Shown here: positions 19,208 to 27,719 of the stretch, in pieces
Layout: every line of letters starts with the position of its first letter
Position numbering within the stretch: the stretch's first letter is position 1
Assembly (NCBI RefSeq): GCF_900100755.1
Contig: NZ_FNCI01000003.1
Coordinates: 372,001-436,000 of the forward strand
Reading direction: 5' to 3'
Source: Onishia taeanensis
Lineage (GTDB): Bacteria > Pseudomonadota > Gammaproteobacteria > Pseudomonadales > Halomonadaceae
DNA: 64,000 bases
Notes under the pieces: generated by a model
Database searches by the model: none
Seen by the model: only the letters and a program-made list of their open reading frames with translations
What the model was told of the DNA's origin: nothing
Program-made: the position numbers and the translations under genes

Positions 19208-20008
19208 CTAGTCGCCGAAGGAAATGTTCGGCCCTTCGGCTTGCTGGGCGGTAACGCCCTCGACCACGGCCCGCGCCACCTTGCGGAAGGTTTGCGCCAC
19301 CTCACCCCCGGGCTCGGCCACCACGGTAGGCTTGCCGCCATCCGCCTGCTCGCGAATGCCGAGGCTCAACGGCAGTTGGCCCAGCAGGGTCGTCTCGTAC
19401 TGCGAGGCAATGCGCTCGCCGCCGCCGGTGCCGAAAATCGGCTCCTGATGGCCACACTGCGAGCAGACATGCAGGCTCATGTTTTCGACGATGCCCAGCA
19501 CCGGCACATTGACCTTGCGGAACATCTCGATGCCCTTGCGCGCGTCCAGCAGCGCGATGTCCTGCGGCGTAGTAACGATCACCGCTCCATCGACCTCGAC
19601 CTTCTGGGCCAGCGTCAGCTGGATGTCACCGGTACCCGGCGGCATGTCGATGAACAGATAGTCGAGATCGTCCCAGGCAGTCTGGTTGAGCATCTGCTGG
19701 AAGGCACCGGCCACCATCGGGCCGCGCCATACCATCGGCTCGGTGATATCGACCAGAAAGGCCATCGACATCGCCTGGATGCCGTGCGCTTGAAGCGGGG
19801 CGAACTGATTGTCGCCCACCTGATGCGGGCGCACGCCCTCACCGATGCCGAGCATCTGCGCCTGGCTGGGACCATAGATATCGGCATCCAACAGGCCGAC
19901 GCGATAGCCCTCGGCCGCCATGGCCAAGGCCAGGTTGGCGGTCACAGTGGACTTGCCAACGCCACCCTTGCCCGACGCCACGGCGACGATATGCTTTACA
20001 CCCTCCAT
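19208..20008 (-). CDS. apbC: Iron-sulfur cluster carrier ATPase, Mrp/ApbC family
   Basis: 266 residues from the ATG at 20008. A deviant Walker A GKGGVGKST sits at residues 13-21, DADIYGPSQ and FIDMPPGTGD follow, and the cluster-binding CxxC is in VCSQCGHQ. The family binds and hands over Fe-S clusters in the cytoplasm. This copy lacks the N-terminal MIP18-like domain found in E. coli Mrp. The frame is open upstream to 20092, but AGGAGAAGG precedes the ATG at 20008, while the ATG at 20029 has no site. In Pseudomonas the order is dcd-mrp-metG; here metG lies about 25 kb away. Confidence 0.9.
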   Translation of the reverse strand: MEGVKHIVAVASGKGGVGKSTVTANLALAMAAEGYRVGLLDADIYGPSQAQMLGIGEGVRPHQVGDNQFAPLQAHGIQAMSMAFLVDITEPMVWRGPMVAGAFQQMLNQTAWDDLDYLFIDMPPGTGDIQLTLAQKVEVDGAVIVTTPQDIALLDARKGIEMFRKVNVPVLGIVENMSLHVCSQCGHQEPIFGTGGGERIASQYETTLLGQLPLSLGIREQADGGKPTVVAEPGGEVAQTFRKVARAVVEGVTAQQAEGPNISFGD

Positions 20009-20202
20009 TACGACCTTCTCCTGTGTCATTGACCGTCGGCATCGCATGCCGCCATGAGTCGAGTATAACCCGCGTGCCCCGGCCAATCCCAAGCGGACTA
20101 GTCAACTTTTCGCGCCGATGGGCATCGCGTTGCGTGGCCGGGGCGCTGGTCGTGCCAAGTTTCTAGCCTACGCTGATAGAGACCCTTCAGGAGGGTGCCG
20201 CC

Positions 20203-20862
20203 ATGTACTTTCGAGACCGCCAGGATGCCGGGCGCCAGCTTGCCGCCGCGCTGAAAGATGACCTCAGGCCCCCAGCACCTCTGGTGCTGGGACTGCCCCG
20301 CGGCGGCGTGCCGGTAGCGTTCGAGATCGCCCAGACGCTGGGCGGCGAGCTAGATGTACTGGTAGTACGCAAGCTGGGCGTACCCTGGCATCCGGAGCTC
20401 GCCATGGGCGCCATTGCCAGCAACGGCATCTGCATCCTCAATCACGATCTAATAGCGCGCCTCGGCATCCGCCAGGAGCGGCTCAACGCCATCATTGCCG
20501 ACGAGACCCGCGAGCTGAAACGACGCGAGCTGGCCTACCGGGGTCACCGGCCGCCACTTCGCATCACCGGACGCAGCGTGATCGTCGTCGATGACGGCTT
20601 GGCCACCGGGGCGACCATGCAGGCTGCCGTAGAGGCCCTGAGGAAAGAGGTACCTGCTGAGCTGGTGGTGGCGGTGCCGGTGGCGGCCGCCGACAGCCTA
20701 GCCGAGATCGCCAGACTCGCCGACCGGGTCGTCTGCCTGCACACGCCGCGCGACTTTATGGCCGTGGGCCAGTGGTACCAGACCTTCGGGCAGACCAGTG
20801 ATGAAGAGGTGATTGCACTACTGGCAAGGCAGACATCGCCCCCTGCCGCCAGAGACGGCTAG
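20203..20862 (+). CDS. Phosphoribosyltransferase-domain protein
   Basis: 219 residues with a type I phosphoribosyltransferase fold. The PRPP-binding loop is VIVVDDGLATGATM at residues 126-139, and LVLGLPRGGVPVAFEIA lies near the N-terminus. Proteins of this subfamily occur in many proteobacteria, sometimes fused to dienelactone-hydrolase domains; their substrate is not established and they are not the standard purine or pyrimidine salvage enzymes. An AGGAGG site precedes the ATG. The gene is divergent from mrp and stands alone. Confidence 0.85.
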   Translation: MYFRDRQDAGRQLAAALKDDLRPPAPLVLGLPRGGVPVAFEIAQTLGGELDVLVVRKLGVPWHPELAMGAIASNGICILNHDLIARLGIRQERLNAIIADETRELKRRELAYRGHRPPLRITGRSVIVVDDGLATGATMQAAVEALRKEVPAELVVAVPVAAADSLAEIARLADRVVCLHTPRDFMAVGQWYQTFGQTSDEEVIALLARQTSPPAARDG

Positions 20863-21156
20863 CCACCTCCCCTATTCCGCATACCCTGCGAGCTAGAGCG
20901 CGACAAGCCTCCACCGTCAGCCGCTACGACTCGAGCCGGGTACCACGGCATCTGGCAACACTGCGCAAGCCCATAGAGCCGTTCCATGGCAGGGAATCAC
21001 CCTAGCTTAAATACGCCCCCTAGATACGATCCCTGGATACGACACGGCCCCCTCGAGCAGGGGGCCGTGTGCCTTGCGGTGATCGCTTGACGCAAATGGC
21101 GTGATCCACACTGGGTGCTTAAGACAGCGGGGCGTCAACTGCACTGGTGCCCAGGC
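20863..21156. other. Intergenic region with convergent 3' ends
   Basis: About 290 bp between convergent genes. Apart from the hairpin at 21042-21070 it has a short repeated TAGATACGATCCC / TGGATACGAC motif near 21021-21043. I see no gene or RNA. Confidence 0.4.
21042..21070. terminator. Long GC-rich hairpin, likely terminator
   Basis: Twelve-bp perfect stem ACACGGCCCCCT (21042-21053) / AGGGGGCCGTGT (21059-21070), loop of five. It lies between convergent genes. The following T run is poor, so the call rests on stem strength and place. Confidence 0.6.
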
Positions 21157-22242
21157 TTATTTCTCTGCTTCAGGCTGCTGCTGAATTTCCGTCTGGTTGC
21201 TCTTCGCATCCGCTTCGTTTGACTGACCCTCATCCTGCTTCGCAGCGCTGTCTTCACCCTCAGCGGAGGATGTGGTTTCCTGCGCCGCAGCCGCGTTTGA
21301 GGCAGCGTCGGTTTCGGCGCTAGTGTTGCTGCTCCCAGCATCGCTGCTCTCAGCGCCACCCTCAGAGGCTCCCTTTGGCTCAGAGGAGTCCGCTGACGCA
21401 GAGGGATCAGAAGAGGCAGAGGAATCCACGGAAATCTGGCTTAGCTCATCGCGCCACTCGGCGAGCTGCGCCTCGAGACGATTCAACTGATTGCGACGCG
21501 CATCGGCCTGATCGCTCAGATTCGCGATCTCCGTTTGCAGGCTATCACGCTGCTGCTGAGTCGCCTCGAGCTCATTGAGCGCCTGGGTCAGGTTTTCATC
21601 GACATGGGAATAGGACTGCTCGGCGGCCGCGATCTTGCCTTCGAGCGCAGCGGATTGCTCTTCGCGATTGGTAATTTCTTGCTCGAGTGCATCGCGACGC
21701 TCTTGCAGTGACGCGATATTGCTTTCGAGCTCGGCCTGCCGCCCTTCGGCATCGGCAATGGCACTGCGGTTCTCTTCCAGCGTCGCCTGTGCCTCGTCAC
21801 GGTCCTTGACGGCCTGTTCCACCTGATCGGAAAGGGTCTCGACCTCGGCCTGACGCGAGGCAATGGTGGCGTCCAGCTCATCGAGCTTCGACTGGCGTTC
21901 TTCGAGGGTCGATGCCATGGCATCATGACGGGACTGCGCTTCCTTGACGCTTTCTTCGAGGTTCGCCAAACGCGTCTTGGCGGCCTCTACCTGGCTGTTC
22001 AGATCAGAAAGCTCGGCCTGTGCTGCTTCGATGGAATCGTAGGTTTCGCCGAAGGAGGCGACACGGTCGCTGAGTGCCTGCCGCTCGTTCTCGAGTTCCG
22101 CCACCTGAGCCTCGAGCTGCTCACGCTCGCTGCTGGCGCTGGAGCTAGCGTAGAAGGCATAGAGCACCACCAGTACCAGCACCACGACCAGCGCCTTGAC
22201 CCGGTTGTCTTTCAGTAGTTCGCCTACCGACTGATCCGCCAT
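21157..22242 (-). CDS. Membrane-anchored coiled-coil protein with acidic Ser/Ala-rich tail
   Basis: 361 residues from the ATG at 22242, preceded by AGGAGA. One membrane segment (about residues 17-33, LVVVLVLVVLYAFYA) is followed by a long heptad-rich coiled coil (about 40-270, rich in Glu, Gln, Ala and Leu) and a low-complexity tail of Ser, Ala, Glu, Asp and Asn (about 273-361). No enzyme motif is visible. The layout fits an envelope scaffold or a protein spanning part of the periplasm, but I do not recognise the family. The acidic tail fits a salt-adapted cell. Confidence 0.8.
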   Translation of the reverse strand: MADQSVGELLKDNRVKALVVVLVLVVLYAFYASSSASSEREQLEAQVAELENERQALSDRVASFGETYDSIEAAQAELSDLNSQVEAAKTRLANLEESVKEAQSRHDAMASTLEERQSKLDELDATIASRQAEVETLSDQVEQAVKDRDEAQATLEENRSAIADAEGRQAELESNIASLQERRDALEQEITNREEQSAALEGKIAAAEQSYSHVDENLTQALNELEATQQQRDSLQTEIANLSDQADARRNQLNRLEAQLAEWRDELSQISVDSSASSDPSASADSSEPKGASEGGAESSDAGSSNTSAETDAASNAAAAQETTSSAEGEDSAAKQDEGQSNEADAKSNQTEIQQQPEAEK

Positions 22243-22393
22243 CTTATCGTCTCCTGTCAGCCCCACTGATTATCGATCAGCGTGGCAATTGAAAGATCGC
22301 CGTCCCGAACGCTTAGGTGTACACAAGAACTACCTGCGCCCGGGCCGAGCCTACAAGATAGGGGATACCAGCGTTGACTGCCATGCGGCAGGG

Positions 22394-22819
22394 TCAGTCG
22401 ATGGCCTGGCGACTCACCTTGCCACGCAAGGCCTTGTGCTTACCGCGCTGCTTTTTTTGTTCGAGACGGCGCTTCTTGGCACCCTTGCTGGGGCGCGTGG
22501 GCACACGTTTCTTGGGAGCGTAAAGCGCGCTTTTGATCAGTGACTTGAGTCGCGCCAGCGCTTCCTGGCGATTGCGTTCCTGGGTGCGGTGCTCCTGGGC
22601 CTTGATGATCACCACGCCGTCGCGGCTGATACGCTTGTCCCGCAGCGCCAGGAGCTGCTCCTTGACGCCTTCCGGCAAGCGAGAGGCACGGATATCGAAA
22701 CGCAGATGAATCGCCGAGGCGACCTTGTTGACGTTCTGCCCGCCGGCGCCCTGGGCGCGAACCGCCTGAAGCTCCAGTTCATCGTCGGTGATCACGATCT
22801 GTCGCGATACTTCCAGCAT
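22394..22819 (-). CDS. arfB: Alternative ribosome-rescue factor, peptidyl-tRNA hydrolase ArfB (YaeJ)
   Basis: 141 residues. The release-factor GGQ motif is at residues 26-28 (RAQGAGGQNVNKV), and the C-terminal tail is strongly basic (KKRRLEQKKQRGKHK), as needed to enter the mRNA channel of a stalled ribosome. It hydrolyses the peptidyl-tRNA on non-stop ribosomes. Length and domain order match E. coli YaeJ. It lies 61 bp after corA on the same strand. Confidence 0.93.
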   Translation of the reverse strand: MLEVSRQIVITDDELELQAVRAQGAGGQNVNKVASAIHLRFDIRASRLPEGVKEQLLALRDKRISRDGVVIIKAQEHRTQERNRQEALARLKSLIKSALYAPKKRVPTRPSKGAKKRRLEQKKQRGKHKALRGKVSRQAID

Positions 22820-22880
22820 TAACCTGAATCCTTATAGCCGGCGTGATTGGCCGGCGTTGATATAGTCCTGTTCTTGCATT

Positions 22881-23846
22881 CTATAGCCAACCTGCCCGAC
22901 GAAACCGCCAATGCAGCAACCCGCAGGCAAGCCCCATGATCGACAGGGCGATCGGATAGCCGAATCGCCAATCCAGCTCTGGCATATGCACGAAGTTCAT
23001 GCCCCAGATACCGGCCAGAATGGTCGCCACAGCGAATATCGCCGCCCAGGCGGCAAGCCGCTTGTGCACCTCGCTTTCATCGATGGCCACCATCGACAGG
23101 TTGACCTGAATCGCCGTGATGATGGTCTCGCGAATGGTGTCGACCCCGACCTCGATGCGGTGCAGATGATCATACACGTCGCGGAAGTATTCGCGGGTGT
23201 TGAGGCACAGTGCCGGCACGCGACCGCCGATGAGATGAGCCGTGGCCTCGGCTAGGGGGGTTACGGCATGCTTCAACAGCATGGTGCGACGCTTGAGCTG
23301 GTAGAGACGCTCGAGGCTCATGCGCGCCGTTCCCCGCGTGAATATCTGATCCTCGATATTTTCGAGTTCATTTTCCAGCGACTCGACCACCGGGAAGTAG
23401 CGATCCACCACCGCATCGAGCAGCGCGTAGAGCACGAAGGCAGGCCCCTGCTGCAGCAGATGGGGCTCCCGTTCACAGCGCTCTCGCACACCAAGAAAGC
23501 CCTGGGTGGCATGCTGTCGAACCGACAGCACGAAACGCTCGCCGAGAAACACTGCCACCTCCCCCTCATCGAATTCACCATCGACCAGGGTAATCGGGCG
23601 CATGATGCAAAACAGTGCCTTGCCATACTCCTCAATCTTGGGGCGCTGCTGGCCGTGCAGGGCGTCTTCGACGGCCAACTCATGCAGGTCGAATATCTCT
23701 TCAAAGCGCCGAAACTCCTCCGGTTCCGGATCATGCAAGGCGACCCATACGAAGCAGTCCGGGTGCTGCATGGCCTCGGCGATATCATCGGTATGGATAT
23801 CCCGCTGGCGATGCCCGTTTTCATAGACGACGCAATTGACGATCAT
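22881..23846 (-). CDS. corA: CorA-family divalent metal transporter
   Basis: 321 residues. A long cytoplasmic alpha/beta domain is followed by a helical stalk and two C-terminal membrane segments joined by the family signature IWGMNFVHMPEL. The protein is a pentameric channel for Mg2+ (or Co2+/Ni2+). The GMN motif supports Mg2+ transport; ZntB-type zinc transport is possible because the two families share this fold. No metal-responsive element is visible upstream. Confidence 0.9.
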   Translation of the reverse strand: MIVNCVVYENGHRQRDIHTDDIAEAMQHPDCFVWVALHDPEPEEFRRFEEIFDLHELAVEDALHGQQRPKIEEYGKALFCIMRPITLVDGEFDEGEVAVFLGERFVLSVRQHATQGFLGVRERCEREPHLLQQGPAFVLYALLDAVVDRYFPVVESLENELENIEDQIFTRGTARMSLERLYQLKRRTMLLKHAVTPLAEATAHLIGGRVPALCLNTREYFRDVYDHLHRIEVGVDTIRETIITAIQVNLSMVAIDESEVHKRLAAWAAIFAVATILAGIWGMNFVHMPELDWRFGYPIALSIMGLACGLLHWRFRRAGWL

Positions 23847-23914
23847 CGGCTAGCTCCTGGCTGGATAGTAGGTATATCGATCCCTAGATACTCATCAAGG
23901 CGATGATCGCACGC

Positions 23915-24343
23915 TTAGCCATCATCTTCCCCGCCCTGACAGGGGCTCGAGACGCGTGACGGGCGACGCAGTGGCGGCCTCCGCAGCAGCCACAGCGCGA
24001 GACGCCGCAAGCCACGCAGCAGCGGATACCAGCTTCGGGCACGCCAGCGGCCGCTAAATAGATGATGGTTCAGGCGATTGAAGATACCCACCGGGCTGCT
24101 CAGCATGGCCAGCACGCGCAGCGCCTCGGCGCCGTGATACCACTGACGCTCCAGGCGCAGCACCATGCCCTGATCGAGATCGAAGCCCAGGGCCCGCACT
24201 TCGTTGACCACTGGGTCATCGCCACGGGCATCGACCAGACGCAGCTCGCCCACGGTGTCTTGCAGCCGCATCCAACGCACATAGCGGGTGCAAAAGGGGC
24301 ATTGGCCATCGTAGACCAGCAGGTTCTGGGGTTCGGCTGCCAT
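23915..24343 (-). CDS. DCC-family thiol-disulfide oxidoreductase-like protein (DUF393)
   Basis: 142 residues from the ATG at 24343, preceded by AGGAGG. The family signature DGQCPFC is at the N-terminus (YDGQCPFCTRYVRWM), which gives the CxxC pair of a thioredoxin-like fold. The C-terminus is basic and partly hydrophobic. No exact substrate is known for the family. The frame is open six codons upstream, but the strong site favours 24343. It diverges from the YihY gene. Confidence 0.85.
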   Translation of the reverse strand: MAAEPQNLLVYDGQCPFCTRYVRWMRLQDTVGELRLVDARGDDPVVNEVRALGFDLDQGMVLRLERQWYHGAEALRVLAMLSSPVGIFNRLNHHLFSGRWRARSWYPLLRGLRRLALWLLRRPPLRRPSRVSSPCQGGEDDG

Positions 24344-24454
24344 GTTTTGTCCTCCTGACATGGCTGGCAGGGCCTCTTGGATGGCCGCCAGCGTGTCGCT
24401 GCGCTTATGATGGCATTGATCGCTCTACTCGCCGACCTCACAAGGACGTTGTGC

Positions 24455-25387
24455 ATGCCGAGTCACCTTGCCGCCCTGCCCCGCCTGATTGCTCGCTTGG
24501 CGCATTTCGCCTGGCGTGTGCTGGCGGCTTTCTTTCGTAACCGGGGCATCTTGCTGGCCGGCAGCGTTGGCTACAATGTCCTGCTGTCGATCGTGCCACT
24601 CTTTGCGCTGCTCTGCGTGCTGCTGACCCACGTCGCCGACGAGCAGCACCTGCTCGAGGTGCTGTCGATCCAGGCGCGACACCTGACACCGGCCCATGCC
24701 AGCGTCCTGCTCGATGCGGTGCAGGCACTGCTGGAATCGCGGGATGCCATTGGGCTGTTCGGTATCCCGGTGCTGCTGATTTTCAGCTCCTTCGCCTTTC
24801 GCATGCTGGAAGACTGCATGGCGATCATCTTCCATCATCCCGACTACCAGGAGAAACGCAGCGTTTGGGTCTCCGTGTTGCTGCCCTATGCCTTTATCCT
24901 GGTGCTGGGCACCGGGCTTCTGGCCCTCACCCTGCTGGTCTCGATGATCGGCGCCCTCAACAACGCCATGCTGGCCATCTTTGGCGTCAACTTGCCGCTG
25001 GCGAGCCTCTCTGAGCCGGCCCTCAACCTGATCAGCTTCTTGGGCCTGTTTGCGATGTTCAGCGCCATCTACAAGGTGCTGCCGGTGGTGCATATTGCAC
25101 TGCGCAGGGCGCTGGTCGGTGGCTTCGTGGCGGCGCTGCTCTGGGAGGGAGTCCGGCAGCTGCTGGTGGTTTATTTCGCCAACCTTTCGCTGGTCAATGC
25201 GGTGTATGGCTCCTTTGCCACCATTATCGTCGTGCTGCTAAGCCTCGAGGTCGGCGCCATTATCCTGCTGCTCGGTGGGCAAGTGATCGCCGAGCTCGAG
25301 CGCAACGACCGTGCCGACCTGCCGTGGTATCAGGACCCGCCCAATGACGCCATCATGCGGAACCGTCGAGGGTCTCCTGCACGCTGA
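24455..25387 (+). CDS. YihY/virulence factor BrkB family membrane protein
   Basis: 310 residues from the ATG at 24455, with six membrane segments in the YihY pattern. The family motif RNRGILLAGSVGYNVLLSIVPLFALL lies in the first segment region (given here by its start RNRGILLAG). It was once called ribonuclease BN by mistake; its role is unknown and a transport or lipid function is proposed. The frame is open to a TTG at 24377, but AAGGA stands before 24455. The 3' end overlaps the convergent TerB gene by 35 bp. Confidence 0.88.
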   Translation: MPSHLAALPRLIARLAHFAWRVLAAFFRNRGILLAGSVGYNVLLSIVPLFALLCVLLTHVADEQHLLEVLSIQARHLTPAHASVLLDAVQALLESRDAIGLFGIPVLLIFSSFAFRMLEDCMAIIFHHPDYQEKRSVWVSVLLPYAFILVLGTGLLALTLLVSMIGALNNAMLAIFGVNLPLASLSEPALNLISFLGLFAMFSAIYKVLPVVHIALRRALVGGFVAALLWEGVRQLLVVYFANLSLVNAVYGSFATIIVVLLSLEVGAIILLLGGQVIAELERNDRADLPWYQDPPNDAIMRNRRGSPAR

Positions 25388-25811
25388 GCTTGGCGCGAAT
25401 GAAATCGCTGTGTCTGACGTACAACAGATCGGCCAGGCGCCGAATGCGATGCTCCTCCAGCGGGCTCAGCTCTCCATCGGCATAGGCCAGCTGCCACATC
25501 AGACGGATCAACTCCGCCCGCTGTGCATAGCTATAGCTATCCTTGATCAGGCTTACGAACTGATAGTGGTCGACGGCATGCTCGACTTCCTGACGCGCTA
25601 TCGTCATCAACTCGTCCACCGCCGCCTCGTCGATAGAGAATTGACGCAGCAGCATGCTGCGCAAGGCATCGAGTTCGCGTTGATCATTGTGGTAATCAGC
25701 ACGTATCACTTCGCACAGCAGTGCGGCAGTCGCAAGCTCCAGGGTTGGCCCTTCCTCTTCATCTGAGGTAACCAGGGTGCGTTGAAAGAATTGCTGAATG
25801 GCCTCGAGCAT
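25353..25811 (-). CDS. TerB-like tellurite-resistance domain protein
   Basis: 152 residues, all helical. The TerB-fold features are visible as LCEVIRADYHNDQRELDAL and LAYADGELSPLEEHRIRRLADLL, the two acidic loops of the fold. Proteins of this type are often named for tellurite resistance, but most act in other metal or membrane-stress processes. It has no other ter gene beside it. Its end overlaps the convergent YihY gene by 35 bp. Confidence 0.86.
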   Translation of the reverse strand: MLEAIQQFFQRTLVTSDEEEGPTLELATAALLCEVIRADYHNDQRELDALRSMLLRQFSIDEAAVDELMTIARQEVEHAVDHYQFVSLIKDSYSYAQRAELIRLMWQLAYADGELSPLEEHRIRRLADLLYVRHSDFIRAKLSVQETLDGSA

Positions 25812-25924
25812 GGGCTAGTGTCTCCTGGGATTGATACGAGGGCTTCATCGCGCCCTCAACGACTGCGACCGACAGCAAGGAGGAGAAGTTCAGCAGCCGC
25901 GTTCAGCTGCCGGCCTGGAGCCCT

Positions 25925-26686
25925 CTAGGGCTTGAGCCGGTAACCACTGCGAAATATCCAGCTGACTACCGCAAGGCTAACGGCCAGAAAGGCCACCACC
26001 ACCGCGAGGCTCGCCGCCAGGCTGACATCGCCAACGCCATAGAAGCTCCAGCGAAAGCCGCTGACCAGATAAACGACCGGATTGAGCAGCGTTACGCCTT
26101 GCCAGAATGGCGGCAGCATGTCGATGGAATAAAAGGTTCCGCCGAGAAACGTCAGCGGTGTAATCACCAAAAGCGGCACCAGTTGCAACCGGTCGAATCC
26201 TTCGGCCCAAATGCCGATGATGAAACCGAGCAGGCTGAAGGTAAACGCCGTCAGCACCAGAAACAGCAGCATCCAGAACGGATGGGCGATCTGGAGAGGG
26301 ACGAAGAGCCCCGCCGTGCCCAGAATGATCAGCCCCAGAAGAATCGACTTGCTGGCGGCGGCCCCCACATAGCCCATCACGATCTCCATATAGGACACCG
26401 GCGCCGACAGCAGCTCGTAAATGCTGCCTGAGAAGCGCGGAAAGAAAATCCCGAAGGAGGCATTCGACACGCTCTGGGTAAGCAGCATCAGCATGATCAG
26501 CCCCGGCACGATGAAGGCGCCGTAGCTGATGCCCGCCACTTCGGTGATCCTGGAGCCGATCGCCGAGCCAAACACCACGAAGTAAAGGGAGGTCGAGAGC
26601 ACCGGCGAGACGATGCTCTGCAGCAGCGTGCGCCGGGTGCGGGCCATTTCGGAGCGGTAAATGGCCGCCATGCCGCGAAGATTCAT
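25925..26686 (-). CDS. ABC-2 type transporter permease (YadH-like)
   Basis: 253 residues with six membrane segments typical of ABC-2 permeases. The family core is visible in [19 protein letters not shown]. It forms the membrane part of an exporter with the ATPase upstream; the two genes overlap in an ATGA (26683-26686), so their translation is coupled. The pair resembles YadG-YadH of E. coli, whose substrate is unknown. Confidence 0.9.
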   Translation of the reverse strand: MNLRGMAAIYRSEMARTRRTLLQSIVSPVLSTSLYFVVFGSAIGSRITEVAGISYGAFIVPGLIMLMLLTQSVSNASFGIFFPRFSGSIYELLSAPVSYMEIVMGYVGAAASKSILLGLIILGTAGLFVPLQIAHPFWMLLFLVLTAFTFSLLGFIIGIWAEGFDRLQLVPLLVITPLTFLGGTFYSIDMLPPFWQGVTLLNPVVYLVSGFRWSFYGVGDVSLAASLAVVVAFLAVSLAVVSWIFRSGYRLKP

Positions 26687-27609
26687 GGGTTCTCCCTTAC
26701 CAGATTGACGAAGATATCCTCCAGCGAGCTTTGCTCGGTATGCAGGTCCTTGAACTGAATGCCGGCCTTTCTGAGCTCCTCGAGCATGCCGGTGATGCCG
26801 GTATGCTCCTGCTGAGTGTCATAGCGATAGACCAGCGCTTGGCCGTCGTCGGAGAGCGTCAGCGGATAATCAGACAGCGCATTGGGCAGCGATACCAGCG
26901 GCTCGAGCAGCTCCAGGGTCAACTGCTTGCGTCCAAGGCTCTGCATCAGCGTCTGCTTGTTTTCGACCAGGATGATCTCACCGCGCTGGATCACGCCGAT
27001 GCGATCCGCCATTTCCTCGGCTTCCTCGATGTAGTGGGTGGTGAGGATGATGGTCACCCCGCTCTCGCGCAGGCCCCGTACCACCTCCCACATCTCGCGC
27101 CGCAGCTCGACATCGACGCCGGCGGTGGGCTCGTCGAGGAACAGGATCGTCGGCTCATGGGACAGTGCCTTAGCGATCAGCACGCGCCGCTTCATGCCAC
27201 CAGACAGGGTGATCAAGCGATTGTTGCGCTTCTCCCACAGCGCCAGCGAGCGCAGCACACGCTCGATATGAGCGGGATCGGGCGCCTTGCCAAAGAGCCC
27301 ACGACTGAAACTCACCGAGTTCCACACCGTCTCGAAGGCCTCGTTGGTCAGTTCCTGTGGGACCAGGCCGATCCTCGCGCGGGCCGCCCGATAGTCGCGG
27401 ATATTGTCATGGCCATCGACCAGCACTACCCCCGAGGTGGGGTTGACCAGGCCGCAGATAACGCTGATCAGCGTGGTCTTGCCGGCACCATTGGGCCCCA
27501 GCAGGGCAAATATCTCTCCGGCCTTTACTTCAAGATTGATACCGGTCAGCGCCTGAAACCCTGAGGCATAGGTCTTGGAAAGGTCCGTGACGCTGATCGC
27601 CGGCGGCAT
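26683..27609 (-). CDS. ABC transporter ATP-binding protein (YadG-like)
   Basis: 308 residues from the ATG at 27609, supported by AGGAT. Walker A is GPNGAGKTT, the Q-loop is VPQE, the signature is LSGGMKRRV, and Walker B is ILFLDEP followed by TAGVD. It powers the permease encoded directly downstream. An upstream in-frame TTG at 27663 adds 18 residues without homology and is rejected. The unusual C-terminal half (after residue 230) is the regulatory extension of the CcmA/DrrA-like group. Confidence 0.92.
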   Translation of the reverse strand: MPPAISVTDLSKTYASGFQALTGINLEVKAGEIFALLGPNGAGKTTLISVICGLVNPTSGVVLVDGHDNIRDYRAARARIGLVPQELTNEAFETVWNSVSFSRGLFGKAPDPAHIERVLRSLALWEKRNNRLITLSGGMKRRVLIAKALSHEPTILFLDEPTAGVDVELRREMWEVVRGLRESGVTIILTTHYIEEAEEMADRIGVIQRGEIILVENKQTLMQSLGRKQLTLELLEPLVSLPNALSDYPLTLSDDGQALVYRYDTQQEHTGITGMLEELRKAGIQFKDLHTEQSSLEDIFVNLVRENP

Positions 27610-27719
27610 GGCGGCATCCTGCTCTGAAGGTACGAAAGACGAAGTGGGTCGAAGTGAAGTCAATGGATGCTAGTCTCCGTGGCGACTGGTTGTTTCCATG
27701 ATCAGGGCCCTGCCTATCC

